The position numbers were made by a program, and so were the translations under genes. From NCBI RefSeq assembly GCF_026627505.1, contig NZ_JAPNLK010000004.1:1-64000 (forward strand): DNA of 64,000 bases, written 5' to 3'. This DNA comes from Streptomyces sp. H27-H5. Lineage in GTDB: Bacteria > Actinomycetota > Actinomycetes > Streptomycetales > Streptomycetaceae. Of the stretch, positions 52,443 to 61,164 are shown piece after piece. How positions within the stretch are numbered: position 1 is the stretch's first letter; the number at the start of each line of letters is the position of its first letter. Under the pieces are notes generated by a model. The model did not search any database, was not told the DNA's origin, and saw nothing but the letters and a program-made list of their open reading frames with translations.

Positions 52443-53793
52443 GACGGTCCGGGCCCGGGCGGCCGCGGCCGCCGCCCTCGCCATGGCCGCGGTGCTCGGC
52501 GCCGGCGGGCTCTGGCTGTACACGCTGCTGCGGGCCAACCTGCTCGACAACACCACCGGACGCACGGAACTGGCCGCACGGAAGGTCGTCGCGCAGCTCG
52601 ACACCCGGACCCTGCCTCCCGACGGCCGACTGGCCGCGCCCGACGGCGGGGTGGACCTGGTCCTCGTCCGGGACGCGGCCGGGCGGACCGTCGCCGGCAG
52701 CGGGGATCCGCGCGGCGCCCCGGACCTCGACGGACCGCGCCCGGCGGCCGGGGAGGACTCCCGGTCGGCCGTGGTGCCCGTGGGGCGCGCCGGTTCGGAG
52801 CGGGGGGCGGCGGTGGTGGTCCGCTCGCCGGGGCCGCCCGGGGGCCGGGGCCCGTACACCGTGTACGCGATGACCGTCCTGCGCGACGTCGACGACGCGA
52901 CGCGGGCCATCGGGGTCGGGCTGCTCGCCGGCGCGCCCCCGTTGATCGCCTTCGCGGCGGCGCTGGCCTGGTGGGTGACGGGGCAGGCGCTGCGCCCGGT
53001 CACGGCGATCCGCACCGAGTTGGCGGCCGTCACGGCGAGCGAGCTGGGGCGCCGGGTCCCGGATCCGGGCGGGGCCGACGAGATCGCGCGGCTCGCCCGG
53101 ACCGTCAACGACACCCTCGACCGGTTGGAGCGTTCCGACGCCCGGCAGCGGCAGTTCACGGCGGACGCCTCGCACGAGCTGCGCAATCCCCTCGCGGCCG
53201 TGCGGTCCCGGCTGGAGGTGGCCCTCGACCGGCCCGACCGGGCCTCGGTGGCGGCCGCGCTGGCCGACACCGAGCGGCTCCAGCGGATCGCGGCGGACCT
53301 GTTGCTGCTGGCCCGACTCGACGGTGGTCCGCCGCCCCGGTCCGAACCGGTGGACCTGGCGCTGCTGGCGGCGGAGGACGTGGCGCGCAGGGCGGCGCCC
53401 CGGGTGCCGGTGCGGCTGGAGGCGGGGGCGGCCGTACCCGCGTACGGGGATCCGGCGCGGCTGGAGCGGGCGCTGGCCAACCTGGTGGACAACGCGCTGC
53501 ACCATGCCCGCGCGGGGGTCGTCGTACGGGCGGCCTCGGACGGGGCGTGGCGGGTGCTGGAGGTGTCCGACGACGGCCCGGGGATCCCGGAGGCGGACCG
53601 GGAGCGGGTGTTCGCGCGGTTCGTCCGGCTGGACGCGGACCGCGGGCGCGCGAGCGGCGGGACGGGCCTGGGGCTGCCCATCGCCCGGGAGATCGCCCGC
53701 GCCCACGGCGGTGACGTGCGGGCGGGGAGCGTGCCGGGCGGTGGCGCCCGCCTCGTGCTCCGGATCCCCCGCCCCGGATCCGGCCCGGCCTGA
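52435..53793 (+). CDS. Membrane sensor histidine kinase
   Basis: 452 residues. Membrane helices about 9-31 and 161-186 enclose a 130-residue outer sensor domain; then HAMP (TGQALRPVTAIRTELAAVTASELG), HisKA with His near 247 (ASHELRNPLAAV), and the HATPase domain (NLVDNALHHAR as N box, VSDDGPGIPEADRERVFARF as G1/F boxes, GLGLPIAREIARAHGG as G2). Cognate of the overlapping regulator gene. The signal is unknown. Confidence 0.94.
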   Translation: MVRTVRARAAAAAALAMAAVLGAGGLWLYTLLRANLLDNTTGRTELAARKVVAQLDTRTLPPDGRLAAPDGGVDLVLVRDAAGRTVAGSGDPRGAPDLDGPRPAAGEDSRSAVVPVGRAGSERGAAVVVRSPGPPGGRGPYTVYAMTVLRDVDDATRAIGVGLLAGAPPLIAFAAALAWWVTGQALRPVTAIRTELAAVTASELGRRVPDPGGADEIARLARTVNDTLDRLERSDARQRQFTADASHELRNPLAAVRSRLEVALDRPDRASVAAALADTERLQRIAADLLLLARLDGGPPPRSEPVDLALLAAEDVARRAAPRVPVRLEAGAAVPAYGDPARLERALANLVDNALHHARAGVVVRAASDGAWRVLEVSDDGPGIPEADRERVFARFVRLDADRGRASGGTGLGLPIAREIARAHGGDVRAGSVPGGGARLVLRIPRPGSGPA

Positions 53794-53815
53794 AGCGCGT
53801 CGCGGGCCCGGATCC

Positions 53816-53875
53816 GGCCTGGCCTGGCCTGGCCTGGCCTGGCCTGGCCTGGCCTGGCCTGGCCTGGCCTGGCCT
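53816..53875. repeat. (GGCCT)12 perfect pentanucleotide tract
   Basis: Twelve uninterrupted GGCCT copies, 22 bases after the histidine kinase stop and about 60 bases before the LCP gene's ATG (53935). Five is not a multiple of helix turn length or codon size, so copy-number change would shift promoter spacing or leader length. Confidence 0.97.
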
Positions 53876-53934
53876 GAAGACGGTTTCAGGACCCTCAGGT
53901 TTCCTTCAGCGGGGCTCCCCCAGCATCGACAGGC

Positions 53935-55170
53935 ATGAGCGCGCACCGCAGGAAGACCAGCCGCCGCCTGCCGCGGCGTCGCCGCCTCGGCCGCACCCTG
54001 CTGACCGCCGGCTGTGTGCTGACGGTCCTGGCCGGCGGCACCGCCTGGTACGTCTACCGGGACCTGTCGTCGAGCATCGGCAGTTCGAAGGCCCTGGAGG
54101 GAGCGGAGAAGTCGGCGCACGGAGATACGAACATCCTGCTCATGGGGCTGGACAGCCGGCGCGACCAGAACGGCGAGCCGCTCCCGGACTCGATCCTGGA
54201 CAAGCTGCACGCGGGCAGTTCCGACATCGGCGGCTACAACACCAACACCCTGATCCTGCTCCACGTGCCCGGCGACGGCAGTCGGGCCCGGGCGTTCTCC
54301 ATCCCGCGCGACGACTACGTGGAACTGCGCGGGATGCCGGGCCGGGCGCCGGGCGCGGCCGCCGGCAAGGCCAAGATCAAGGAGGCCTACGGACGGGCGA
54401 AGGCGCTGCGCGAGGAGCAGCTGGCGGGCGAGGGGGTCAAGGACCGGCGGCGCCTGGAGCGCGAGGGCCGGGAGGCGGGACGCAAGGCCGAGATCGAGAC
54501 CGTACGGACCTTCCTGGGGGTGCCGGTCGATCACTTCGCCGAGCTGAACCTGGCCGGTTTCCACCACCTGGCCGAGGCCCTGGGCGGGGTTCCGGTGTGC
54601 CTGAACAAGGCGGTGAAGGACAGGTACTCGGGGGCGGACTTCCCCGCCGGCCCGCAGACGCTGAACGGGCAGCAGTCGCTGGCCTTCGTGCGGCAGCGGC
54701 ACGGGCTGCCGGGCGGTGACCTGGACCGGACGAAGCGGCAGCAGGCATTCCTGGCGGGTGCGACGAAGAAGCTGAACGACGCGGGCACCTTCACGGATCC
54801 GGTGAAGTTGATCAAGCTGGTCGACGCGGCGAAGCAGGACGTGGTGACCGACGCCGGCTGGGACCTGCTGTCGTTCGTGAAGCAGGCGAAGAACCTGTCC
54901 GGCGGGAAAGTGCAATTCACGACACTCCCCGTGGAGGGCTTCGCAAGGAACCATGACGGGGACATCAACGTCGTAGATGATATGAAGATAAAGCGCCTCA
55001 TTGCCGAGCAGATCGGGCCCAAGGCCCCTGCGAGTCCGAGCGCGCCGGGCGTCGCTCCCTCCGGACCGGGCGCGTCGTCCGCGCCGTCTTCACCGCCGTC
55101 CGCACCGCCGTCTCCCGGGCCCTCACAGCCGGAGAAGATCGACGGTGGCGGCGTCCCGTGCGTGGACTGA
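53935..55170 (+). CDS. LytR-CpsA-Psr family glycopolymer ligase
   Basis: 411 residues. Basic N-terminus (HRRKTSRRLPRRRR), membrane helix 19-41, then the LCP domain (about 70-330) with NILLMGLDSRR, NTNTLILLHV, SIPRDDYVEL, FAELNLAGFHHLAEALGGV and FVRQRHGLPGGDLDRTKRQQ (the catalytic Arg cluster). Residues 120-185 hold an inserted Lys/Glu/Arg helix not usual in the family. A Ser/Pro tail ends CVD. LCP enzymes attach teichoic-acid-type polymers or other glycopolymers to peptidoglycan outside the membrane. Overlaps the FtsW-like gene by 13 bases. Confidence 0.93.
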   Translation: MSAHRRKTSRRLPRRRRLGRTLLTAGCVLTVLAGGTAWYVYRDLSSSIGSSKALEGAEKSAHGDTNILLMGLDSRRDQNGEPLPDSILDKLHAGSSDIGGYNTNTLILLHVPGDGSRARAFSIPRDDYVELRGMPGRAPGAAAGKAKIKEAYGRAKALREEQLAGEGVKDRRRLEREGREAGRKAEIETVRTFLGVPVDHFAELNLAGFHHLAEALGGVPVCLNKAVKDRYSGADFPAGPQTLNGQQSLAFVRQRHGLPGGDLDRTKRQQAFLAGATKKLNDAGTFTDPVKLIKLVDAAKQDVVTDAGWDLLSFVKQAKNLSGGKVQFTTLPVEGFARNHDGDINVVDDMKIKRLIAEQIGPKAPASPSAPGVAPSGPGASSAPSSPPSAPPSPGPSQPEKIDGGGVPCVD

Positions 55171-56594
55171 GGCCCCTGACGGAGGCGGGCGCGCGCCGCC
55201 GCACCGAGGCGTTCCTCCTCGTCCTCGTCGTCGGCATCGCCGTTTTCGGCCACTGCGCGGCGAGCCTGGCGATGAACGACGAGCTGCCGCGCAACCTCAC
55301 CGGCTTCGTCATCAGCCTGACGCTGCTGTCGTTGGTGGGGCACTTGGGCATCCGCCGGTTCGCGGCGTACGCGGATCCGTTGATCTTCCCGCTCGCCATG
55401 CTGCTGACCGGGCTGGGGCTGGTCCTGCTCCATCGGCTCGACCAGGGGTACATCGAGCGGTACAACTCGGACGCGAACGCTCCCGGCCAACTGCTGTGGA
55501 CGGTGGTCGGGGTCGCCGCCTGCATCCTCGTGGTGGCGCTGCTGCGGGACCACCGGCTGCTGCAACGGTTCATCTACATCACGATGGCCGTGGCGCTGGT
55601 CCTGCTGATCGCCCCGGTGTTCTCGCCGGCCGACACCTACGGCGCGAAGCGCTGGATCGTCGTCGGCGGCCTCTCGCTCCAGCCCGGCGAGTTCGTCAAG
55701 ATCATGATCGCGATCTTCTTCGCGGGCTACCTCGTGATCCACCGGGACTCGCTGGCGCTGACGGGCCGGCGGTTCCTGGGCGTCCGGTTGCCTCCCATGC
55801 GACAGCTCGGGCCGATCATCACCGTGTGGATCCTGTCCATGCTGGTGCTCGTCTTCGAACGCGACCTGGGCACGTCGCTGATCTTCTTCGGCGTGTTCGT
55901 GGTGATGCTGTACGTCGCCACCGAGCGCACCAGTTGGATCGTCTGCGGGGTGCTGATGGCCTCGGTCGGCGCCTTCGTGGTGGGCTCGACCGAACCGCAC
56001 GTCAAGGGGCGGGTGGCCGCCTGGCTGAACCCGCTCTCCTACTACTGGAAGGACCGGCCGCCGGGAGTCGTCTCGGACCAGTCCGCGCAGGCGCTGTTCA
56101 GCTTCGGCACGGGCGGCGTCACCGGCACCGGTCTCGGCATGGGCCACCCCGAGCTGATCGCGTTCGCGGGGCGCAGCGACTTCATCCTGACCACCGTGGG
56201 CGAGGAACTCGGCCTGGCCGGGGTGATGGCGGTACTGCTCCTGTACGCGCTCCTCGTCCAGCGGGGCCTGCGGATGGCGCTGGCCGCGCGCGACCCGTTC
56301 GGCAAGCTGCTCGCGGTGGGCCTGTCGGCGGCGCTGGCGCTCCAGGTCTTCGTGGTCGCGGGCGGCGTGACCGGCCTGATCCCGCTGACGGGCAAGGCGC
56401 TGCCGTTCCTGGCGAAGGGCGGCTCGTCGCTCCTGGCCAACTGGATCATGATCGCCCTGCTGCTGCGGATCAGCGACAGCGCGGAACGCCAACGCGAGGC
56501 GGACGCCCGCGGCCCGGCGGAGACGACGATCACCCCGGTGGTGGTGGCGGGCACGGGGGACCGGGCGGCGACGGGGGCCGGCGCCCCGGGGTAG
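55158..56594 (+). CDS. FtsW/RodA/SpoVE-family peptidoglycan polymerase
   Basis: 478 residues from GTG 55158, ten or more membrane helices. SEDS signatures include TYGAKRWIVVGGLSLQPGEFVKI, LVFERDLGTSL, FSFGTGGVTGTGLGMGHPEL, FILTTVGEELGL (catalytic Glu-Glu/Asp region) and GLIPLTGKALPFLAKGGSS. It polymerises lipid II glycan strands with a class B PBP partner. Next to an LCP gene, it should act in the same envelope-building step. Which SEDS paralogue (division, elongation or sporulation) cannot be told. Confidence 0.93.
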   Translation: MRGLRPLTEAGARRRTEAFLLVLVVGIAVFGHCAASLAMNDELPRNLTGFVISLTLLSLVGHLGIRRFAAYADPLIFPLAMLLTGLGLVLLHRLDQGYIERYNSDANAPGQLLWTVVGVAACILVVALLRDHRLLQRFIYITMAVALVLLIAPVFSPADTYGAKRWIVVGGLSLQPGEFVKIMIAIFFAGYLVIHRDSLALTGRRFLGVRLPPMRQLGPIITVWILSMLVLVFERDLGTSLIFFGVFVVMLYVATERTSWIVCGVLMASVGAFVVGSTEPHVKGRVAAWLNPLSYYWKDRPPGVVSDQSAQALFSFGTGGVTGTGLGMGHPELIAFAGRSDFILTTVGEELGLAGVMAVLLLYALLVQRGLRMALAARDPFGKLLAVGLSAALALQVFVVAGGVTGLIPLTGKALPFLAKGGSSLLANWIMIALLLRISDSAERQREADARGPAETTITPVVVAGTGDRAATGAGAPG

Positions 56595-56770
56595 CCGCCG
56601 GGGGCAATCCCCCGCGGGTGGTCGGGCTCCAGATGGTCGGCTCCGCACGCCGGGCACGCGGGTGGTCGGGCTCCGGGGGGCGGCCTTCGGATGGCCGGGC
56701 TCCGGGTGGTCGGCTCCGCACGCCGGCCCGCGGGTGGTCGGCCGCGCGCGGTCCGCGCCCGCGTGTCGGC
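56595..56770. repeat. Imperfect short repeats after the SEDS gene
   Basis: GCGGGTGGTCGGGCTCC-like units recur three times and GGTCGGCTCCGCACGCCGG twice within 176 bases. No gene. They may fold as transcript 3' ends for the two convergent genes. Confidence 0.6.
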
Positions 56771-57736
56771 TTACAGGTAGTCCTCCAGGCGGCCTATCGC
56801 GTAGCCCTGCTCCTGGATGCGCTTGAGCATCCGGGTCGTCATCTCGATCTCGGTGGAGCCCTTGAGCTCCGAGGGGCCGCGGAAGTGGGCCAGGATGATG
56901 TCGCCCGGCTTGAGGGCGGAGCCCTCGGCGTACTGGAAGTCGTTGATCTGCATCGACGCCCGCCAGAGGACGACGGTCGCTATGCCGCACTCGGAGGCGG
57001 CCCTGAGGGTGTCGTCGTTGTAGTTGCCGAACGGCGGCCGGAAGAGCGTCGGCTTGGCGCCGAACCGCTTGGCCAGGCGTTCCTGCTGCCCGCATATCTC
57101 CTTCTTCTGCGCCGCGTAGGACAGCGTCCGGAGGTTGGGGTGGGTCAGGGTGTGGTTGTTGATCGTGCTGCCGCTGCCGTTGTCGCGCAGGGCCTGGAAG
57201 TGCCCGTAGTCGGACGAGGCCACGTTGTCCGTGAGGAACATGCCGATCGGCAGCTTCAGATCGGCCGCCATCTTCAGGAACTCGGGGTTCTTCTCCGCGC
57301 CGTCGTCGAAGGTCAGGAAGACGACCTTCTCGGCGGGGGCCACGGGTATCCGGTCCACCAGCGTCGGCCTGCCCGGGGCGGCCTTGGGGAGTCGGGGCTT
57401 CTGCGCCGGCTTGGGGGCGTAGACGACCGGGGCCTTCAGACCCCACTTGCGGTAGGGCTGCTCCGCCGTCGCGGGCGCTCCGGCGGGCGCGCTCGACGCC
57501 GGGGCCGGGGCCGAGGCGGACGGGGAGGCCGCACCCGTCTCCGGCTTGGTCTTGCGGCCCAGTCGTTCGATGGGTTCCACGCTGTTGCCGCATCCCGCCA
57601 GCGACGCCACGAGGGCGCCGACCGCGAGCGCCCCGGCCACTCCTCGGCGGGCGGCGGGAGCGAGGGGAAGACCGCCGACGCGGGGCGCGCTCCCTGAAGG
57701 AGCAGTATGGGAAAGGTGTTTGAAAGTCATACGCAC
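56771..57736 (-). CDS. Lipoprotein polysaccharide deacetylase 1
   Basis: 321 residues. Lipobox SLAGC near residue 49 ends the signal peptide. Disordered Pro/Ala linker to 125, then a NodB domain: motif 1 FLTFDDGAEK, motif 2 NNHTLTHP, motif 3 LFRPPFGNYN, motif 4 near DIILAHFRG. It should remove N-acetyl groups from cell-wall or surface sugars outside the cell. The Pro that usually follows TFDDG is Ala. Paralogous to the next gene on the same strand (both have WGLK/WGLA segments and ICGQQ). Confidence 0.92.
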   Translation of the reverse strand: MRMTFKHLSHTAPSGSAPRVGGLPLAPAARRGVAGALAVGALVASLAGCGNSVEPIERLGRKTKPETGAASPSASAPAPASSAPAGAPATAEQPYRKWGLKAPVVYAPKPAQKPRLPKAAPGRPTLVDRIPVAPAEKVVFLTFDDGAEKNPEFLKMAADLKLPIGMFLTDNVASSDYGHFQALRDNGSGSTINNHTLTHPNLRTLSYAAQKKEICGQQERLAKRFGAKPTLFRPPFGNYNDDTLRAASECGIATVVLWRASMQINDFQYAEGSALKPGDIILAHFRGPSELKGSTEIEMTTRMLKRIQEQGYAIGRLEDYL

Positions 57737-57904
57737 GTGCGGAATGTATACCCGGATGGGGATATTCCGTTGATATGACCCGTCAGGGCCCGCCGAAACG
57801 CGCGGTGCGGACGGTGCGGCGGAGGCGTGCGGAGCCGGTTTCCCCGCGGGGAGGGATTCCGCACGCGTACCGCTCGTCGGCCGAGGGGGGTCAGACGACG
57901 GGGA

Positions 57905-58840
57905 TCAGACGTAGTCCTCCAGGCGGCCGATGGCGAAGCCCTTGTCCGTGACCGTCTTCAGGGTGTGGCGCACCATGTCGGTCATGGTGGCCTTCCAGTC
58001 CTCCTTGCCGCGGAAGTGCGTGAGGATGATGTCGCCCGCGTGCAGGTCCCGGTCCCATTCGCGCCAGTCCATGCGGTTGGGGAAGGCTTCGGCGTTCCAC
58101 AGCGGAACCGCCTTGATGCCACAGGACTTGGCCGCGCGCAGCGTGTCCTGGTTGTAGTTGCCGTACGGCGGCCGGAAGAGGCTCGGCCGCTTGCCGAACT
58201 GCTTCTGGATCGTGTCCTGCTGGCCGCAGATCTCCTCGCGCTGCTGCTCGTAGGAGAGCGCGGGCATGTAGCGGTGGTTGAGCGTGTGGTTGTTCAGGGT
58301 GACGCCGGCGGCCTGCATCTCCTTGAAGTACGGGTAGTTGTCCTTCACGACGTAGTCGCTGAGGAACGCCGTGTACGGGATCTTGAGTTCCTTCATCATC
58401 TTCAGGAACTCGGGGTCCTTCTCGGCCCCGTCGTCGACCGTCAGGAAGACGACCTTCTCCTCGGTGGGGACCGTGGTGAAGACCGGCGGGTACTCCGACT
58501 GGTCCTCGACCTCGAAGCCGTCCCGCGTGGTGATCTCCGGCTTCACCTTGGGCGGCGCCGGCGCGACCAGCGGGACCTTCGCCAGGCCCCAGCGCTTCGC
58601 CGCGGCGACCCGGGCCTGCTGGGCGGCCTTGGCCCGCTCGGCGGGGTTCACGAGTGCGCCCGCGGCGCCCTCGGCGCCGATCTTGGGCTTCGTGGCGGGG
58701 CCCGATTCCGTGGAGCTGCACGCCGTGCCGAGGGCGGCGACCAGCAGCGCGGCGAGGGCCACGCCGTACCGGCCGCGCGGACGCGCCGCTGACCGGTGAC
58801 CTTGTTGCGTCTTATTTCCCTTTTGTCGTACAGGCTGCAT
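57905..58840 (-). CDS. Lipoprotein polysaccharide deacetylase 2
   Basis: 311 residues. Signal peptide with lipobox GTAC near residue 41. NodB domain with altered motif 1 FLTVDDGAEK (Val for Phe), motif 2 NNHTLNHR, motif 3 LFRPPYGNYN, DIILTHFRG and the same C-terminus as its neighbour (AIGRLEDYV). Duplication with the gene at 56771-57736 is clear. Start at ATG 58840 next to a divergent methyltransferase gene. Confidence 0.92.
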   Translation of the reverse strand: MQPVRQKGNKTQQGHRSAARPRGRYGVALAALLVAALGTACSSTESGPATKPKIGAEGAAGALVNPAERAKAAQQARVAAAKRWGLAKVPLVAPAPPKVKPEITTRDGFEVEDQSEYPPVFTTVPTEEKVVFLTVDDGAEKDPEFLKMMKELKIPYTAFLSDYVVKDNYPYFKEMQAAGVTLNNHTLNHRYMPALSYEQQREEICGQQDTIQKQFGKRPSLFRPPYGNYNQDTLRAAKSCGIKAVPLWNAEAFPNRMDWREWDRDLHAGDIILTHFRGKEDWKATMTDMVRHTLKTVTDKGFAIGRLEDYV

Positions 58841-58930
58841 AACGCCGGATCCTTACAGCACCACCCGGCGCGTCCCCGGCGACACCTCGACCGGACCCGG
58901 ACCTTCCATCGACTGGCCCACAATGAACCG

Positions 58931-60109
58931 GTGACCCCCGAAGACTTCGCCGCACTGCTCACCCCCGAGGGCGACGCCCTCCTCGCCTCGCTCCGCGACC
59001 ACGACCCCGCCCGGGAACTCGCCCTCGCCACCCGGCTGCGCCGCGAGCACCCGGCCGCGCTGGTCTCCGCCGCGCTCGGTCAGGCCCGGCTGCGGCAGCG
59101 GGCGGTCGCGAAGTTCGGGGCCGAGGACGCCTTCCGGATGTACTTCACGCCCGGCGGCGGCGAGATGGCCACCCGCGCGTCGGTGGCCGGGTACCGGGCC
59201 GAGCGGCTCGCCGCCCTGGGCGTGCGCAGCGTCGCCGACCTGTGCTGCGGCATCGGCGGCGACGCCCTGGCCCTGGCCCGCCTCGGGATCCGGGTGCTGG
59301 CCGTGGACCACGACCCGCTGACGGTCGCCGTCGCACGGGCCAACGCCGAGGCGCTGGGGCTGACGGACCTGATCGAGGTCCGGGAAGCCGATGTGACGGA
59401 CGTGGACACCACCGGCTACGACGCCGTCTTCATCGACCCGGCCCGGCGCGGCGGGCGCGGGAGGATCTTCGACCCCGAGGGCTACTCGCCGCCGCTCTCC
59501 TGGGCCGTGGAGGCCGCGCGGGCCGCACGGTGCGCGGCCATCAAGATCGCCCCCGGTATCCCGCACGAGGCGGTGCCCGCCGAGGCGGAGGCCGAGTGGA
59601 TCTCCGACCAGGGCGACGTGAAGGAGGCGGTGCTGTGGTTCGGGACCTCGCCCGGCACCGTGCGCGCCACCCTGCTGCCCGGCCCGCGCGCGCTGGAGAC
59701 CGCCGACCCGTTGCCCGACCCGGAGGCCGGCCCGGTCGGGCGCTGGCTGTACGAGCCCGACGGCGCCGTGATCCGCGCCCATCTGGTCGCGGAGGTCGCC
59801 GAGCGGCTGGACGGTCGGCTCATCGACCCGACCATCGCCTACATCACCGCCGACGAGCTGCGCGCCACCCCGTACGCGACCGCGTACGAGATCACCGACG
59901 TCCTGCCCTTCGGCCTCAAGAAGCTCAAGGCCCTGCTGCGCGAGCGCGGGGTGGGCGTCCTGACCGTGAAGAAGCGGGGCTCGGCGATCGAGCCCGAGGA
60001 GCTGCGCAGGAAGGTCAAGCCGCAGGGCCCGAACTCCGCGACCGTGTTCCTGACGCGCGTGGCGGGCGCCCCGTCGATGCTGATCGGCGCGCCGGCGCCG
60101 CGGGACTGA
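58931..60109 (+). CDS. Class I SAM methyltransferase with THUMP-like domain
   Basis: 392 residues from GTG 58931. Residues 110-240 hold the SAM Rossmann fold (VADLCCGIGGDALALARLG, VLAVDHDPLTVAVARANA, EVREADVTDVD, AVFIDPARRGGRGR). The C-terminal part is THUMP-like (ITADELRATPYATAYEITDVLPF, VLTVKKRGSAIEPEELRRKVK). Probable RNA methyltransferase; position of modification unknown. Its 3' end overlaps the next, convergent gene by 95 bases. Confidence 0.88.
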   Translation: MTPEDFAALLTPEGDALLASLRDHDPARELALATRLRREHPAALVSAALGQARLRQRAVAKFGAEDAFRMYFTPGGGEMATRASVAGYRAERLAALGVRSVADLCCGIGGDALALARLGIRVLAVDHDPLTVAVARANAEALGLTDLIEVREADVTDVDTTGYDAVFIDPARRGGRGRIFDPEGYSPPLSWAVEAARAARCAAIKIAPGIPHEAVPAEAEAEWISDQGDVKEAVLWFGTSPGTVRATLLPGPRALETADPLPDPEAGPVGRWLYEPDGAVIRAHLVAEVAERLDGRLIDPTIAYITADELRATPYATAYEITDVLPFGLKKLKALLRERGVGVLTVKKRGSAIEPEELRRKVKPQGPNSATVFLTRVAGAPSMLIGAPAPRD

Positions 60110-60770
60110 GCCGCCCGGACGGCGCGAGCCGCCCGAAAGGTCCGGCGGGTCCGGCGGATCGCAGGGCGCACATCGCCCAGCGGTAGTGGGCGCCGGCCTT
60201 GCCGAGGCCCAGCAGGGCGGTGACCCACAGGATCAGGCCGAGTCCCATCGTCAGGACGAGTTCCGGGTACGCGCCCTCCCCCGGCCGGGTCCCGGCCGCC
60301 GCCCCGAAGGTCACCCGGAGGCCGAGCGCGCCCAGGGCGAGGGAGGCCAGCAGCCAGGCCAGGCTCCGGCCGGGGGCGCGCAGCCGGCGGTCGGCGGCCG
60401 GGTCGCGGTCCGAGGCCGCCCAGGCGCACTGCAGTTGCCGTATCCGCCGGTCCAGTCGGGCGCCCCGGCCGAACCAGATGCCGGCGGGCACCAGCACGCC
60501 GGCGGCGAGCGCGGCGAAGACGAGGCCGAGGGCGCAGGCGAGGGGGCCGCCCTCCTCGAAGGCCATCAGGGCCATGCCGACGAAGGACCAGCCGAGCGCG
60601 AAGACGGCCGCGACGGCCCAGAGCAGCAGGAGCCGCTCGATGCCCAGGGTGTGGCGGACGAGTTCCGCCAGGGAGCGCGCGCGGTCCGCCCGTACGACGG
60701 ACTCGTCCAGCCACTCGCGCAGGTGCGCGGGCGGGGGCGGAGGAGGCAGGTCACGGCGAGGCATGCGCAC
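60015..60770 (-). CDS. Integral membrane protein, unknown function
   Basis: 251 residues. Pro-rich N-terminus, charged helix (DESVVRADRARSLAELVRH), four membrane segments (LLLLWAVAAVFALGWSFVGMALM and following; ACALGLVFAALAAGVLVPAGIW; LAWLLASLALGALGLRV; LVLTMGLGLILWVTALLGL). The Ser/Arg/Pro-rich last 45 residues lie over the methyltransferase gene and may be spurious read-through; a true end nearer 60120 is not excluded. Not recognised. Confidence 0.7.
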   Translation of the reverse strand: MRMPRRDLPPPPPPAHLREWLDESVVRADRARSLAELVRHTLGIERLLLLWAVAAVFALGWSFVGMALMAFEEGGPLACALGLVFAALAAGVLVPAGIWFGRGARLDRRIRQLQCAWAASDRDPAADRRLRAPGRSLAWLLASLALGALGLRVTFGAAAGTRPGEGAYPELVLTMGLGLILWVTALLGLGKAGAHYRWAMCALRSAGPAGPFGRLAPSGRLSPAAPARRSASTGRPPRASGTRSRSSGPAA

Positions 60771-60891
60771 GACCGTAGCGGGACCCGCTCCAGGACCGCC
60801 GGAGGGAGCCTGGACGGACGTGGGAGCCGCCCCCGGGCCGCTGACGGCCCGAACCCGCCCCGGACCCGCCGCGCTCGGCCGAAAGCGCGGC

Positions 60892-61164
60892 TCAGCCGCC
60901 CGTGACCTCCACCGACTCGAACCGCCAGCGGTGCACCGCCCGGGTGATCAGGTCCGCGTCCGGCTCGGGCAGTTCGGGGAGTTCCCCCGATGCCCCCTCG
61001 GGGGCGTCCCACCAGGTGAGCACCAGCACCCGGTCCTGGGCGGCGCGGAACACCTCGCGGCGCAGCGGTTCCCGGGCCAGGACCCGGGAACGCGCCCACT
61101 CCAGCAGCTCGTTGCCCCGCCCGGCGACGGCGCGGGCCTCCCACATCAGCGTGACGGTGCTCAC
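60892..61164 (-). CDS. Small antibiotic-biosynthesis-monooxygenase-like protein (90 aa)
   Basis: GTG 61164 overlaps the tsaD stop (GTGA), so it is the last gene of the tsaB-rimI-tsaD operon. Pattern [23 protein letters not shown] and [12 protein letters not shown] resembles ferredoxin-fold ABM proteins. No catalytic evidence. It may be a small enzyme or dimeric binding protein. Confidence 0.75.
   Translation of the reverse strand: MSTVTLMWEARAVAGRGNELLEWARSRVLAREPLRREVFRAAQDRVLVLTWWDAPEGASGELPELPEPDADLITRAVHRWRFESVEVTGG

Noticed and set aside
53816..53875. Possible CRISPR array
   Set aside because: Units are 5 bp, contiguous and without spacers; this is a microsatellite.
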